From Chitinophagales bacterium (GTDB taxonomy: Bacteria > Bacteroidota > Bacteroidia > Chitinophagales > Saprospiraceae), in the NCBI GenBank assembly GCA_013297575.1, contig JAAFHO010000349.1, forward strand, positions 1 to 6,378: DNA of 6,378 nucleotides. Direction: 5' to 3'. The notes below the pieces were generated by a model. The model saw only the letters and a list, made by a program, of their open reading frames with translations, was not told the origin of the DNA and ran no database searches. Within the stretch, counting starts at the first letter, position 1, and the number at the start of each line of letters is the position of its first letter. A program made the position numbers and the translations under genes. Positions 1 to 5,819 of this stretch are shown one piece after another.

Positions 1-797
1 AAGGCAGAACCGCACATAACAGGCGTCATTTTCATGTCGCATACAGCAGCACGAATAGCGGTACGCATTTCATCAACGGTGATGCTATTTGGATCATCGA
101 AGAATTTCTCGAGGAGGTTGTCGTCATAAGCGGCCACTTCTTCCACCAATTTTTGGCGGTATTCGGCTACTATTTCAACAAGATCAGCAGGAATTTCGAT
201 TTCCTTAAAGGTCATGCCTTGATCGTGTTCGTTCCAAACGATGGCTTGGTTCGTAACAAGGTCAACTACGCCCATAAAATTATGTTCGTTACCGATTGGC
301 ACTTGCAATGGAATTGCATTAGCACCCAATTTCGCCTTCATGTCGTTAACGCACATAAAGAAGTCAGAACCAGCGCGATCCATTTTATTAATAAATGCGA
401 TACGTGGTACTTTATAGTTATCAGCCAAGCGCCAGTTGGTCTCAGACTGAGGTTCAACGCCATCAACGGAGGAGAAAAGGAAAACCAATCCGTCCAATAC
501 GCGCAAAGAGCGGTTTACCTCCACCGTAAAGTCAACGTGACCTGGAGTGTCGATAATATTAAAATCGTATTTTTGGTCGCCAACAGACCACTGACATTTA
601 GTTGCAGCGGAAGTGATGGTGATACCACGTTCTTGCTCTTGCTCCATCCAGTCCATGGTAGCAGCGCCTTCGTGTACCTCGCCAATTTTGTGGTTTACGC
701 CTGTGTAATACAGAACGCGTTCTGTAGTGGTCGTTTTACCAGCATCAATGTGAGCGGCAATACCGATATTACGGGTAAACCTTAGATCATTTGCCAT
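1..797 (-). CDS. fusA: Elongation factor G (translocase GTPase), N-terminal part, cut by window edge
   Basis: EF-G is the cytoplasmic GTPase that drives tRNA-mRNA translocation on the ribosome and, with RRF, ribosome recycling. The ATG is at 797-795, and 265 codons are visible before the window edge with no stop. Every G-domain motif can be read: G1 AHIDAGKTT (residues 15-23), G2 around RGITI (57-61), G3 DTPGH (83-87), G4 NKMD (137-140) and G5 CGSA (262-265, right at the edge). The sequence between them (VDGVEPQSET, 111-120) is also typical EF-G. The family is about 700 residues, so domains II-V lie outside. There is no Shine-Dalgarno; the leader is A/T-rich, as is usual in Bacteroidota. It is the third gene of the str operon, but 325 nt separate it from rpsG, a wide gap that holds a hairpin. 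The call is certain from the motifs. Whether this is the main fusA or a paralogue is settled in favour of the main copy by its rpsL-rpsG context. Confidence 0.97.
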   Translation of the reverse strand, partial: MANDLRFTRNIGIAAHIDAGKTTTTERVLYYTGVNHKIGEVHEGAATMDWMEQEQERGITITSAATKCQWSVGDQKYDFNIIDTPGHVDFTVEVNRSLRVLDGLVFLFSSVDGVEPQSETNWRLADNYKVPRIAFINKMDRAGSDFFMCVNDMKAKLGANAIPLQVPIGNEHNFMGVVDLVTNQAIVWNEHDQGMTFKEIEIPADLVEIVAEYRQKLVEEVAAYDDNLLEKFFDDPNSITVDEMRTAIRAAVCDMKMTPVMCGSA

Positions 798-1011
798 TGT
801 ATAAAAATAAAAAGTGAGTGAATGATTAATAATTTGTTCAAAAATTCCTTGGGGCAACGATATTTATACGGTTAAAAACAATAAAGTATCGTAAAGTAGT
901 TTCTAAAAGGTGCAAATAAAATATAAATTTCGGCAAAAGGTTTTAAAAAGTTAAAAAATTTGGATTAACTTCATATTCCGAGTGCTAAAATTGATACCTT
1001 AAATGGCAAAA

Positions 1012-1074
1012 CCGTCGAAAATCATCCAAGTGAAGGGCGTGATAAACACACACTTTCCGGACAATTTTCGACGG
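1012..1074 (-). promoter_or_regulatory. Long imperfect hairpin between rpsG and fusA (attenuator or regulatory leader candidate)
   Basis: A perfect 11-bp inverted repeat, CCGTCGAAAAT at 1012-1022 against ATTTTCGACGG at 1064-1074, encloses further pairing. There are TCC/GGA (1025-1027 with 1059-1061), AAGTG/CACTT (1028-1032 with 1051-1055) and GTG/CAC (1039-1041 with 1047-1049). The only interruptions in the stem are a 2x2 internal loop and a 3-nt bulge, before the apical loops. In the operon transcript the 3' arm is followed by UUUUGCC, a short U run. It could be a weak attenuator, an RNA-processing site or a regulatory structure for fusA. The pairing is seen directly; the role is inferred. 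Confidence 0.6.
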
Positions 1075-1083
1075 CTGCGAACC

Positions 1084-1112
1084 TCGAGTCATTGAACGAG
1101 TCAACTTCTCGA
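1084..1112 (-). repeat. Small hairpin with direct repeat just downstream of rpsG
   Basis: TCGAG (1084-1088) pairs with CTCGA (1108-1112). Inside, TTGA (1092-1095) pairs with TCAA (1101-1104) around the loop ACGAG. The same stretch contains a direct repeat CGAGTCA at 1085-1091 and 1097-1103. It begins 10 nt past the rpsG stop codon. It has no following U run, so it is not a terminator; it may cap or stabilise the rpsG 3' end. The pairing is short and could be chance. Confidence 0.3.
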
Positions 1113-1122
1113 ATAAAATAGT

Positions 1123-1590
1123 TTATCCACGATAGCTAGCAAACGCGCGGTTTGCTTCAGCCATTTTATGGGTATCTTCGCGTTTTTTAACTGCGCTGCC
1201 TTCGCCCTTTGAAGCGGCGACGACTTCTGCTGCTAACTTTTCAGCCATGCCTTTACCGGAACGGGCGCGGGCGTACTTAATCAACCATTTCATGCCGATG
1301 GCAATTTTACGGTTAGCAGGCAATTCAGTCGGGATTTGGAAGGTGGCACCACCAATACGGCGGCTGCGTACCTCCACTTGAGGCATTACGTTGTTAAGTG
1401 CTTTTTTCCACACTTGCAACTCGTCCTCGTTGGTGCGGCTTTTCACGAGGTCTAGAGCATCGTAGAAAATACCAAAAGCAACGCTCTTCTTGCCGTCCCA
1501 CATCAAGTTATTAACGAAACGAGTTACCATCGTATCCTTATAACGTGCATCGGGCGCCAATACTCGAGGTTTCGGTTTGTGCTTACGCAT
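1123..1590 (-). CDS. rpsG: 30S ribosomal protein S7
   Basis: S7 is a primary 16S rRNA-binding protein that nucleates assembly of the 30S head and lines the mRNA exit and tRNA E-site. The 155-residue product has the normal family length. Conserved blocks include RFVNNLMWDGKKSVAFGIFY (24-43), the beta-hairpin region VMPQVEVRSRRIGGATFQIP (68-87) and the C-terminal helix with KREDTHKMAEANRAFASYRG (136-155). The ATG at 1590 is the first start in frame and gives the typical basic N-terminus MRKHKPKPR. It is preceded by A/T-rich sequence without a Shine-Dalgarno. It is the second gene of the str operon, 96 nt behind rpsL and 325 nt ahead of fusA. In E. coli, S7 represses its own operon by binding the rpsL-rpsG spacer; whether that happens here cannot be told from the sequence. 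Confidence 0.98.
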   Translation of the reverse strand: MRKHKPKPRVLAPDARYKDTMVTRFVNNLMWDGKKSVAFGIFYDALDLVKSRTNEDELQVWKKALNNVMPQVEVRSRRIGGATFQIPTELPANRKIAIGMKWLIKYARARSGKGMAEKLAAEVVAASKGEGSAVKKREDTHKMAEANRAFASYRG

Positions 1591-1686
1591 TTTTAAAAGT
1601 GATAATTAAGTTAAAAAATAAATAATTGTTGGGCAGTGTAGTTTTAAACGATATTAAATAGCATTTGCACTACTTCGTTCTTTCAA

Positions 1687-2061
1687 TTATTTCTTAGGAC
1701 GCTTAGAACCGTACTTAGAGCGGCTCTTTTTGCGGTTGTTCACGCCGGCTGTATCCAGCGCGCCGCGAACGATGGTGTAACGTACACCCGGAAGGTCTTT
1801 CACACGACCACCACGTACAAGTACGATGGAGTGTTCCTGCAAATTGTGGCCTTCACCCGGAATGTATGCAATCACCTCAATGGAATTGGTCAAACGCACT
1901 TTCGCTACCTTGCGGAGGGCTGAATTTGGCTTCTTCGGCGTAGTTGTATATACACGTGTACATACACCACGACGCTGTGGGCAAGAATTCAGCGCACGGC
2001 TTTTGCTCTTCAGCTCTACCTTCTCGCGACTTTTGCGGACCAGTTGATTAATAGTTGGCAT
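1687..2061 (-). CDS. rpsL: 30S ribosomal protein S12
   Basis: S12 sits at the decoding centre of the 30S subunit and helps control translational accuracy. The 124-residue product matches the family closely: MPTINQLVRK at the start, GVCTRVYTTTPKKPNSALRK (32-51), GEGHNLQEHS (69-78), RGGRVKDLPGVRY (83-95) and a basic C-terminus KYGSKRPKK. The positions where streptomycin-resistance mutations occur carry wild-type lysines (K43 and K88, numbered with the initiator Met), so this allele looks streptomycin-sensitive. D89, the residue methylthiolated by RimO in E. coli, is present. It is the first gene of the str operon. A consensus promoter lies at 2149-2181, giving a leader of roughly 80 nt with two small hairpins (2107-2139 and 2075-2088). 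No Shine-Dalgarno precedes the ATG at 2061. Confidence 0.98.
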   Translation of the reverse strand: MPTINQLVRKSREKVELKSKSRALNSCPQRRGVCTRVYTTTPKKPNSALRKVAKVRLTNSIEVIAYIPGEGHNLQEHSIVLVRGGRVKDLPGVRYTIVRGALDTAGVNNRKKSRSKYGSKRPKK

Positions 2062-2106
2062 ACTTGCTTAACTTGATAAGAATTTATCTAACTGTTTGAT
2101 AATCAA

Positions 2107-2139
2107 TTGAAAAGAATGAAAAAGACCCATTTTTTTCAA
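2107..2139 (-). promoter_or_regulatory. Leader hairpin in the rpsL 5' untranslated region
   Basis: Eleven of 12 base pairs form between 2107-2118 and 2128-2139 around a 9-nt loop; the one mismatch is A-C in the operon transcript at 2132/2114. The stem is A/T-rich and only moderately stable. It begins a few bases after the expected transcription start. A second stem, GATAA/TTATC with a 4-nt loop (2075-2088), lies closer to the start codon. A structured leader is common for ribosomal-protein operons, but no known leader family is recognised here, so regulation is only inferred. Confidence 0.4.
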
Positions 2140-2148
2140 AAGCGAGTG

Positions 2149-2181
2149 CAAAGGTACACTTATTTCTGATTATTATCCAAA
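2149..2181 (-). promoter_or_regulatory. Bacteroidota-type promoter of the str operon (rpsL)
   Basis: On the minus strand, TACCTTTG (2156-2149) matches the Bacteroidota -7 element TAnnTTTG exactly. TTTG (2181-2178) matches the -33 element, with 21 nt between them, inside the spacing reported for this sigma factor class. Transcription should start near 2142-2146, leaving about 80 nt of leader before the rpsL ATG at 2061. The promoter lies in the 158-nt gap after the protease gene, so the operon does not depend on read-through from it. Confidence 0.75.
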
Positions 2182-2219
2182 TAATATTTTAAAAAAAAAG
2201 TTTGATATATCAGGAAGGA

Positions 2220-4976
2220 TTACCACTTGACCAATTTGGAGAGCATCGGATTTGCTCCTTCTACTGCAATTTTGATCCAATAGATACCTTGCGGCAAATC
2301 GCCTAAGTCACTTACTTCAACATACTGCTGAACACTTTTACGATACGACGATCGTATAACACGCCCTGTAACATCGTATAATTCGTAATGAACGGTTTGA
2401 GGATTAGAATAGGGGGCAATCTCAATCGTAATTCGATCATAAAAAGGATTAGGCATGACATTTATCTTGGGCTGCTGGTTGATATCCTCTATGTTTTGGC
2501 TTGGGGTAGAAAGCAGCGATAAAGTAACGCAATAATCTTCTACTTGCCCATACGGAAACACTTCGCAGGGCTCGGGCAAACTTAATGTACTTGTGGGTTT
2601 GTATTTCATTATTACACGCATACGGGTAATTCCTTCCCCTTGAAAATTGGGGGTCACAAATGGCGCAGTCATGGCACCATTGTGCGAAAATGCTGGATCA
2701 AAAGCCAATTCATCGGCATCGTCAAAATCGCCATCCAAGTTAAAATCAATGTAGATACGAAACATTTCCTGATAACTGCTGCTGGCATAACCAGGCGTAA
2801 TGGTAGCTGTTGTAGTCATATTTGGGGTAAGGACCAAACTCAAAACACTGGGCTGGTCGCTAAAAAACTGGTATCCTTGATTACCAGAAGAAGCATTATT
2901 CCAATAACCTCCAATAGCGACATCCTTGATCCATTCTTCCATCGCATTTTCCGATTTTCCATCGCAGTAAATATGATCGTAGCAAGCCCCACAGCCTTTG
3001 GTTTCGAAACTAATGGCAGGTGCATAGGTTGTTGGGCCGCCATCACAATTTGTTTGAATTTCTACCGAGAATGTAGTGCAACTCGCTAAATTATCGAGTA
3101 ATAATTCAGTGTCGTGGATATCCTGTACATAAATCCATGCGCTGGATGTAGTACTTTTATACCTTATAGTATAGGACAAAGCAGCAATAATAGCATTCCA
3201 AGTGATGCGTACCCTTCCTAAACTGTCCAAACTAATGGTCGAAATGGAAGGCGCAACACAACAGCCATCGGTTTTGAATGATTTACTGGGAGTCCAATCG
3301 CTTACTAAAGATGAATCGCAATGTGCTCGCAAACTAAATTGATACGCCGTGCAGTAATTCAGGCCCTGAAGCAAGAAAGGCGGCTGTACATTATAAATAT
3401 GCGTCCAATTCGAACTTATGCTATCTTTCCAGCGTAAATCCAAAGCCGTGGATGCGGCACCTTCTTGCCAATTCAATACAGCAAGATTAGCACCAATGCT
3501 ATCAATGGATAACCAAAAAGGCGAGAGACAAGATTGACACTGATCTTGGTAGTGGTGGAGCATATTATCCACTTTGAGTCGCCCTCCGGTTACGGTAATA
3601 CTGTCCAATGATGCATTAGGGAGTATAGATTCAAGCATTAGGTTTTTAGCCCAAAGTGCTGCAGCGGGTGGGTTTTGCTTTGCCAATGCCGTCAAATTCT
3701 TACAAGGAGCCGTATACAATAATCCCAAAGCGCCGCTTACTTGTGGTGCAGCGTAGGAAGTACCATTTTTAAAATCATAAGCAGGAGAACCTGGCAACAG
3801 CGTATAAATATCTTTGCTAAATGCACCTAGATCAATTGAAATACTGCCCCAAGCCGCATTTTCTGATTTTTGATCCTTGTTATCGACGCCTGTTACACTG
3901 ATTAAGTAATCGCTAGGGCAGGTGGTTGGAATATCTCCAACAATATCTACATTCCAGTTGCCATTGGCCGTAGATCCGACGGTGATGACACCTACTTCAC
4001 CCAGTTGATCCAGTATATTGCACCAAAGTGGTGACTGATATGGCATTCCAAAATTAATCCCAAAAGAACAATTGACGGCTACTACAAATGCGCCTTTTTT
4101 ACCCTGCGATTCATTATATGCTTTTCTTGATGCATAAATATAGTCGTATGCAGCCAAGACTTCTGCTTCCGTAGTATTGGTGCCATTTAACGCTGCGACA
4201 AACATCAGTTTGGTATCCCACATCATCCCTGTAATACCTATATTATTATTGCCTTTTGCACCAATAATACCCGAAACGGAGGTGCCATGACTGGTAGAAT
4301 ACCCTAGAATATCGTCATTTTGAGCGATGACATTCCAGCCTTTATAATCATCGATAAAACCATTGCCATCATTATCTAGGCCATCATTGGGTATTTCAGC
4401 ACTATTTTTCCAAAGATTATTGCCCCAATCGGGACAACTAGGGCAAATACCGCCATCAATAACAGCCACTACAACGGTATCACCTGTTGGAGATATACCA
4501 CCTGTGGTTATATCCCAAGCATCTATCATCCCGAGATCAACTCCTGGTGTACCATTCATTTGTCCCGTATTTTCATACTGCCATTGTGTTGAAAACAATG
4601 GATCATTAGGATAAGCAAGTCTTAATTCAGGAACAGAAAAACTGGGGAATGCTCGTTGCTGGACGTAATGGTTGAGTTGTGCTTCGAGCACAACCGGATG
4701 CTTTTTTAAGCATTTTTGGGCATTGAATACGTCCATATTTGGCGTATCAAGTTCAAGCAGCCATATATTAGTAGCATGAGTAGCTACTTTCCGTATAATC
4801 TTCCATTTATTTTCATTTCCGTCCTCTGGTAAAGAAAGGAAATCATCGGGTACTGCACCTGGTACCAAAGTAACGAGCAATTGCTTCGGTACATATCGAT
4901 CTTGAGCCTGTGTATCAGTAGCCCAATGAACCAAAAATAAAAAAAGGAAGAGTTGAAACAAACGCATATCTATCAT
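2220..4976 (-). CDS. Secreted subtilisin-like (S8) serine protease with FN3, GEVED and T9SS sorting domains
   Basis: Predicted extracellular peptidase of 918 residues. A Sec signal peptide (hydrophobic to about 19, likely cleaved after TQA, 22-24) precedes a propeptide-like region (about 28-110). The S8 catalytic domain spans about 125-470, with Asp174 (AVIDGG), His230 (SHGTSVSG) and Ser407 (NGTSYAAPQVSG). Asn338, in STANGN, is the probable oxyanion residue. DGLDNDGNGFIDD (198-210) resembles an Asp-rich calcium loop. Two fibronectin-III-like repeats follow (about 484-568 and 573-659), each ending SFKTDGC or SFETKGC. A GEVED-type domain comes next (about 674-818, with FRIYIDFNLDGDFDDADE and YGQVEDYC). 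The C-terminus (838-918: NVMPNPF, YDVTGRVI, LPQGIYWIKI, KLVKW) is a type A T9SS sorting domain, so the protein should cross the outer membrane by T9SS. The second ATG (4967) may be the true start: it gives MRLFQLF and fits the short leader from the promoter at 4994-5028. The natural substrate is unknown. Confidence 0.93.
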   Translation of the reverse strand: MIDMRLFQLFLFLFLVHWATDTQAQDRYVPKQLLVTLVPGAVPDDFLSLPEDGNENKWKIIRKVATHATNIWLLELDTPNMDVFNAQKCLKKHPVVLEAQLNHYVQQRAFPSFSVPELRLAYPNDPLFSTQWQYENTGQMNGTPGVDLGMIDAWDITTGGISPTGDTVVVAVIDGGICPSCPDWGNNLWKNSAEIPNDGLDNDGNGFIDDYKGWNVIAQNDDILGYSTSHGTSVSGIIGAKGNNNIGITGMMWDTKLMFVAALNGTNTTEAEVLAAYDYIYASRKAYNESQGKKGAFVVAVNCSFGINFGMPYQSPLWCNILDQLGEVGVITVGSTANGNWNVDIVGDIPTTCPSDYLISVTGVDNKDQKSENAAWGSISIDLGAFSKDIYTLLPGSPAYDFKNGTSYAAPQVSGALGLLYTAPCKNLTALAKQNPPAAALWAKNLMLESILPNASLDSITVTGGRLKVDNMLHHYQDQCQSCLSPFWLSIDSIGANLAVLNWQEGAASTALDLRWKDSISSNWTHIYNVQPPFLLQGLNYCTAYQFSLRAHCDSSLVSDWTPSKSFKTDGCCVAPSISTISLDSLGRVRITWNAIIAALSYTIRYKSTTSSAWIYVQDIHDTELLLDNLASCTTFSVEIQTNCDGGPTTYAPAISFETKGCGACYDHIYCDGKSENAMEEWIKDVAIGGYWNNASSGNQGYQFFSDQPSVLSLVLTPNMTTTATITPGYASSSYQEMFRIYIDFNLDGDFDDADELAFDPAFSHNGAMTAPFVTPNFQGEGITRMRVIMKYKPTSTLSLPEPCEVFPYGQVEDYCVTLSLLSTPSQNIEDINQQPKINVMPNPFYDRITIEIAPYSNPQTVHYELYDVTGRVIRSSYRKSVQQYVEVSDLGDLPQGIYWIKIAVEGANPMLSKLVKW

Positions 4977-4993
4977 AGTATCACTATCGGCTG

Positions 4994-5028
4994 CAAAAGT
5001 AGGCCAATATTATGTTGTGAACACAAAA
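4994..5028 (-). promoter_or_regulatory. Bacteroidota-type promoter of the S8 protease gene
   Basis: On the minus strand, TACTTTTG (5001-4994) is an exact TAnnTTTG -7 element. TTTTG (5028-5024) supplies the -33 element, with 22 nt between them. Transcription would start near 4986-4990, only about 10-14 nt before the first ATG (4976) and about 20-24 nt before the second in-frame ATG (4967), which favours the second start. The -33 element lies inside a repeated 16-bp motif (5021-5036), and the whole promoter core is flanked by an inverted repeat, so control by a DNA-binding protein is plausible. Confidence 0.65.
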
Positions 5029-5056
5029 CCCAACAAAAAGTCTGTGTGAATATTGG
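5004..5056. repeat. CCAATATT inverted repeat around the protease -33 region
   Basis: CCAATATT at 5004-5011 and its exact reverse complement AATATTGG at 5049-5056 are separated by 37 bp. One arm abuts the -7 element of the protease promoter and the other lies just upstream of the -33 element. The spacing, about four helical turns centre to centre, would place the half-sites on the same DNA face. This is compatible with an operator, but an 8-bp A/T-rich repeat could also occur by chance. Confidence 0.4.
5021..5036 (+). repeat. Copy 1 of a 16-bp intergenic motif, ACACAAAACCYAACAA
   Basis: ACACAAAACCCAACAA at 5021-5036 matches the reverse complement of 5221-5236 (ACACAAAACCTAACAA) in 15 of 16 positions. 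The first 10 bases recur at 5267-5276. This copy covers the -33 element of the protease promoter on the opposite strand. The recurrence is seen directly; a regulatory role is inferred. Confidence 0.5.
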
Positions 5057-5220
5057 TTTTTGTCTTAAAACAGCAATAATGATAGAAAATCGCCAAGGTC
5101 ACTCCTGAAAAGTTTTAAGGAAAGGTTAATCAACTGTTACAATTCTTTAAACAGGCAATAGGAAGGGCAGCGAAAGCATTTTATAGGTCGTTGCTTCGTT
5201 GCACACATTTATACTGAGCG

Positions 5221-5277
5221 TTGTTAGGTTTTGTGTATAGATTTATGGTCACAGTAAGATCTTCACACACAAAACCT
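5221..5277. repeat. 11-bp inverted repeat containing copies 2 and 3 of the intergenic motif
   Basis: AGGTTTTGTGT at 5226-5236 is the exact reverse complement of ACACAAAACCT at 5267-5277, with a 30-bp spacer that also pairs AGAT (5239-5242) with ATCT (5259-5262). The left arm extends to 5221 as the opposed 16-bp copy of the motif at 5021-5036. If transcribed toward the lipoprotein gene it would fold as a hairpin in the leader; as DNA it could be a pair of protein-binding half-sites. The left arm overlaps the doubtful TAGGTTTTG promoter element. Confidence 0.5.
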
Positions 5278-5352
5278 TCAGAGTCAAAGTATACGAAGCG
5301 ATTTTAACTAATCCATAAATCGTTTACTCAACAATTAAAACGTCTTTACGTT

Positions 5353-5757
5353 ATGAAAAAATTCATTTTTAGTCTGCTTGTACTTTCTCTTACTTCTTTT
5401 GTTGCTTGCAAAAAAGAAGCTACTTTCGACGACAAACTGGTTGGCGAATGGACTTCTACTGCCGTTAAAGTGGCCGGTGTAGATGTTACCACCTCTAATA
5501 CAGTAGTCATTACCATCCAATCTTCCCGCGAATTTGACGCGGAAATTACAACCGCACCCGTTTTTGGTGCCCCAGTTACCTCTTCTTATACAGGTGATTG
5601 GTCGGCAGACGAACTAAAGCAAGAACTTTTGCTTAAATACGAATCGGGAGAAGAAGAAAAATACGATATTTCTTCGTTAGAAGGTTCGATAATGAAAGCA
5701 ACCACGGTGGTAGATAATGTACGTCGTGATTTTGTTTTTGAAAAAACAACGCGATAA
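5353..5757 (+). CDS. Small lipoprotein with a lipocalin-like domain
   Basis: The 134-residue product begins with a lipoprotein signal peptide: MKKF, a hydrophobic stretch and a lipobox ending FVAC with Cys19 as the expected lipidated residue. The following KKEA is charged but is not a clear surface-export signal, so periplasmic versus surface location is open. The mature part starts with LVGEWTSTAVKVAGVDVT (29-46), the first strand and loop typical of Bacteroidota lipocalin-like lipoproteins. It is rich in beta-strand patterns, with an acidic ESGEEEKYD segment (97-105). No catalytic residues are evident, and ligand and function are unknown. The gene is divergent from the protease, shares its intergenic region, and ends at a bidirectional terminator. 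The ATG at 5353 is the natural start because it opens the signal peptide; there is no Shine-Dalgarno. Confidence 0.85.
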   Translation: MKKFIFSLLVLSLTSFVACKKEATFDDKLVGEWTSTAVKVAGVDVTTSNTVVITIQSSREFDAEITTAPVFGAPVTSSYTGDWSADELKQELLLKYESGEEEKYDISSLEGSIMKATTVVDNVRRDFVFEKTTR

Positions 5758-5773
5758 GTTTAAAATATATCGT

Positions 5774-5818
5774 AAAAAAGTCGGAAGCGGAATTTGCACT
5801 CCCCTTCCAACTTTTTTT
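5774..5818. terminator. Bidirectional intrinsic terminator between convergent genes
   Basis: 5774-5787 pairs with 5804-5817: an A6/T6 base, then GTCGGAAG against CTTCCAAC. There is one C-A mismatch (5782/5809) in the plus-strand RNA, which becomes a U-G wobble in the minus-strand RNA. A further GGA/TCC pairing at 5789-5791 with 5800-5802 closes an 8-nt loop. A T7 run (5812-5818) follows the hairpin on the plus strand and a T6 run (5779-5774) follows it on the minus strand. It therefore serves the lipoprotein gene (stop 17 nt upstream) and the barrel gene (stop 1 nt away). Confidence 0.85.
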
Positions 5819-5819
5819 A

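Larger units (their letters stand above)
798..1122 (-). other. Long rpsG-fusA intergenic spacer
   Basis: This 325-nt gap inside the str operon carries no convincing reading frame on either strand. Positions 798-1000 are very A/T-rich. On the minus strand they contain TTTATTTG, one base off the TAnnTTTG promoter element, but with no -33 TTG at a suitable distance, so a separate fusA promoter is not supported. The rpsG-proximal part holds a long hairpin (1012-1074) and a small one (1084-1112), annotated separately. The spacing is large compared with the 96-nt rpsL-rpsG gap and suggests a regulatory or processing region. Confidence 0.6.
4977..5352. other. Divergent intergenic region between protease and lipoprotein genes
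   Basis: This 376-bp region must hold the control sequences of two divergent genes. The protease side has a consensus promoter (4994-5028) nested in an 8-bp inverted repeat (5004-5056). The middle (about 5060-5185) shows nothing I can name. The lipoprotein side has TCGTTGC twice (5188-5194 and 5196-5202) and an 11-bp inverted repeat (5226-5277). It also has a doubtful plus-strand promoter, TTG at 5199-5201 with TAGGTTTTG at 5225-5233, where both the spacing (23 nt) and the -7 element (one extra base) are imperfect. No small gene is convincing. Confidence 0.55.

Noticed and set aside
153..785. A 210-codon plus-strand open frame
   Set aside because: It lies antisense to fusA, whose minus-strand translation shows every EF-G GTPase motif; the plus-strand product resembles nothing recognisable.
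901..960. Possible separate fusA promoter (TTTATTTG on the minus strand)
   Set aside because: The -7 element has one mismatch and no TTG lies at 17-23 nt upstream; A/T-rich sequence produces such near matches easily.
1826..2047. A 73-codon plus-strand open frame
   Set aside because: It is fully antisense to rpsL, which is unmistakable; this is a by-product of its codon use.
2191..2212. Possible terminator after the protease: palindrome TGATATATCA followed by a T9 run on the minus strand
   Set aside because: The palindrome can form only about 3 bp around a 4-nt loop, too weak for an intrinsic terminator; the T run alone is not enough.
2640..3089. A 149-codon plus-strand frame and, at 2840-3046, a 68-codon minus-strand frame
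   Set aside because: Both lie within the GEVED/FN3 part of the protease, whose domains read continuously through the region.
3574..4614. Short plus-strand frames at 3574-3756 and 4363-4614
   Set aside because: Both are antisense to the protease catalytic domain, with no start context or recognisable product.
5335..5520. A 61-codon minus-strand frame
   Set aside because: It overlaps the lipoprotein signal peptide and lipobox on the other strand, which is the convincing product.
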